A stretch of DNA of 6,598 nt, taken from positions 1 to 6,598 of the forward strand of contig JACDAY010000349.1 of the NCBI GenBank assembly GCA_013695195.1, written 5' to 3'. Every line of letters begins with the position of its first letter. Position 1 is the stretch's first letter. This DNA comes from Blastocatellia bacterium (lineage in GTDB: Bacteria > Acidobacteriota > Blastocatellia > Pyrinomonadales > Pyrinomonadaceae). The notes beneath the pieces were generated by a model. It worked only from the letters and a program-made list of their open reading frames with translations, ran no database searches and had not been told where the DNA came from. Shown here in pieces: positions 5,921-6,598 of this stretch. The translations under genes were made by a program, and so were the position numbers.

Positions 5921-5927
5921 AAAGGAG
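5921..5927 (+). promoter_or_regulatory. Strong ribosome binding site of the DUF1508 gene
   Basis: The sequence aaaggag lies 7 bases before ATG 5935, an ideal Shine-Dalgarno placement that fixes this start. It contrasts with sdhA and sdhB, which have no recognisable site. The AT-rich stretch just upstream (5898-5923) contains taaaat (5900-5905), a possible -10 box, but I see no convincing -35. Confidence 0.75.
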
Positions 5928-5934
5928 ACTACTA

Positions 5935-6264
5935 ATGCCAGGAAAATTCGAGATCAAGACCGCCAAAAACGGCAAATTCCATTTCAATCTGAAAGCAAGC
6001 AACGGGCAGGTTCTTTTGTCCAGTGAAATGTACGAAACCCGTAGGGCGGCAGAAAGCGGCGTTGCATCTGTAAAAAAGAACTCTGCTGACCCAAAACGAT
6101 TTGACCGAAAGAAGTCCAACAAGGGCGATCATTATTTTAATCTGAAAGCTGCGAACGGCGAACCGATTGGCAAAAGCGAAATGTACACGACGTCGAGAGG
6201 CATGGAAAACGGCATCGCATCAGTGACGAAAAACGCGTCTGGCGCTCCGGTGAAAGATGCTTAG
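5935..6264 (+). CDS. Tandem DUF1508 (YegP-like) small protein
   Basis: This 109-residue protein consists of two copies of the DUF1508 module. The first spans about residues 1-52 and the second about 53-109. The matching cores are FHFNLKASNG...SSEMYETRRAAESGVASVKKN and YFNLKAANG...KSEMYTTSRGMENGIASVTKN. E. coli YegP has the same two-module build and nearly the same length. There is no signal peptide or membrane segment, so it is probably cytoplasmic; it is rich in lysine and asparagine. The molecular function of the family is not established, and no catalytic residues can be named. It lies 160 bases after sdhB with its own strong ribosome binding site and is followed by a terminator. It may be a separate transcription unit or the last gene of the sdh cluster; a functional link to succinate dehydrogenase is not indicated. 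Confidence 0.93.
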   Translation: MPGKFEIKTAKNGKFHFNLKASNGQVLLSSEMYETRRAAESGVASVKKNSADPKRFDRKKSNKGDHYFNLKAANGEPIGKSEMYTTSRGMENGIASVTKNASGAPVKDA

Positions 6265-6322
6265 CTTTGTCTGATGAAAATTTTTCCTCGACTTCAATTT
6301 AAGTATAAACAAATCAACCAAA

Positions 6323-6339
6323 CCCGAGTTCAGGTCGGG
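6323..6339 (+). other. Small hairpin upstream of the terminator
   Basis: The arms cccga (6323-6327) and tcggg (6335-6339) form a 5-bp stem with a 7-base loop, two bases before the terminator hairpin. The block aaccc (6321-6325) could instead pair with gggtt (6342-6346), which would disrupt both this hairpin and the terminator. A tataaa at 6304-6309 might be a -10 box for a short transcript through here, but no good -35 is visible. Confidence 0.35.
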
Positions 6340-6341
6340 AA

Positions 6342-6368
6342 GGGTTGCTCTGCACCCGCTCTTTTTTT
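6342..6368 (+). terminator. Rho-independent terminator after the DUF1508 gene
   Basis: The stem is gggt-(t)-gc paired with gc-accc (6342-6357), with a tct loop and one bulged T. Four bases (gctc) then lead into seven Ts (6362-6368). It starts 77 bases after the DUF1508 stop and ends 58 bases before the next ATG, so it most likely ends the upstream transcript. The stem is short, and no folding energy was computed. Confidence 0.65.
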
Positions 6369-6426
6369 GCTGCAAGATACGCATGCTGGTTCACAAAAAT
6401 ATTTCTATCCGCCATCCATTTGAATT

Positions 6427-6598
6427 ATGACCTTTCCTTTAACAAAAGCCGGCCCTCGCACCCGCCTGGGTGTAGAAATACTTCTCAGCGAAAAAATAGA
6501 GCTGATCCGTAACTTGCGCGTCGGCCTCGTTTGCAACCAAGCCTCCATTTTGCCCGATTTCTCGCACACTGCGGATGTTTTCGGCGAAAGGAATGAAT
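6427..6598 (+). CDS. DUF1343 / NamZ-like protein, N-terminal 57 codons (3' truncated by window)
   Basis: The frame is open from ATG 6427 to the window edge, with an in-frame TGA just upstream (6421-6423). After about 13 variable residues the protein reads LGVEILLSEKIELI, then LRVGLVCNQAS, a phrase characteristic of the N-terminus of the DUF1343 family (GxDxLL...GKRVGLVTNQTG in many members), and then FSHTADVF. Characterised NamZ members are exo-beta-N-acetylmuramidases that release MurNAc from peptidoglycan fragments during wall turnover. The catalytic part lies beyond the window. There is no signal peptide in these residues, so this copy may be cytoplasmic. No Shine-Dalgarno sequence is seen before the ATG. 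The family call rests on a short stretch but the match is specific. Confidence 0.75.
   Translation, partial: MTFPLTKAGPRTRLGVEILLSEKIELIRNLRVGLVCNQASILPDFSHTADVFGERNE

Overview
The window is an ordinary-looking respiratory locus from a bacterium of moderate GC content, with all genes on the + strand. The organism is most likely a member of the Acidobacteriota, perhaps a Blastocatellia/Pyrinomonadaceae-type lineage. This rests on overall gene style, on a succinate dehydrogenase of the actinobacterial/acidobacterial 'Sdh1' kind, on a multihaem cytochrome with LVIVD-like repeats, and on palindromic intergenic repeats of a type I associate with that group. It is an inference, not something the sequence proves.

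Layout. Bases 1-1977 are the 3' part of a gene for a c-type cytochrome (three CxxCH haem motifs remain) whose C-terminal two thirds carries about seven LVIVD-like beta-propeller repeats. A 202-base gap with several inverted repeats, a possible promoter and a possible 20-codon upstream ORF leads to a three-gene cluster: sdhC (2180-2989, five-helix membrane anchor), sdhA (3120-4931, flavoprotein) and sdhB (5031-5774, iron-sulphur subunit). Then come a small protein with tandem DUF1508 repeats (YegP-like, 5935-6264), a hairpin plus T-run terminator (6342-6368), and the first 57 codons of a DUF1343/NamZ-like protein (6427 to the window edge).

The sdh genes together encode a complete succinate:quinone oxidoreductase. 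SdhA oxidises succinate on covalently bound FAD, SdhB passes electrons through [2Fe-2S], [4Fe-4S] and [3Fe-4S] clusters, and the anchor delivers them to quinone. All catalytic and cluster-ligand residues of SdhA and SdhB can be seen. The quinone-site residues known from E. coli SdhB are replaced, and the anchor has paired Cys/His motifs, both consistent with the divergent Sdh1 type.

The most unusual feature is not a gene. The three intergenic gaps at 2990-3119, 4932-5030 and 5775-5934 each hold one copy of an 83-94 bp element made of two inverted hairpin arms around a conserved central palindrome (acgccgtaagcggcgt). It resembles a REPIN (a mobile pair of REP hairpins). Copy 1 is inverted relative to copies 2 and 3, and copy 2 carries a different stem sequence in all four stem strands, so pairing is kept. 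Copy 2 ends four bases before the sdhB ATG and copy 3 overlaps the sdhB stop codon. I found no CRISPR array, tRNA, rRNA or transposase gene.
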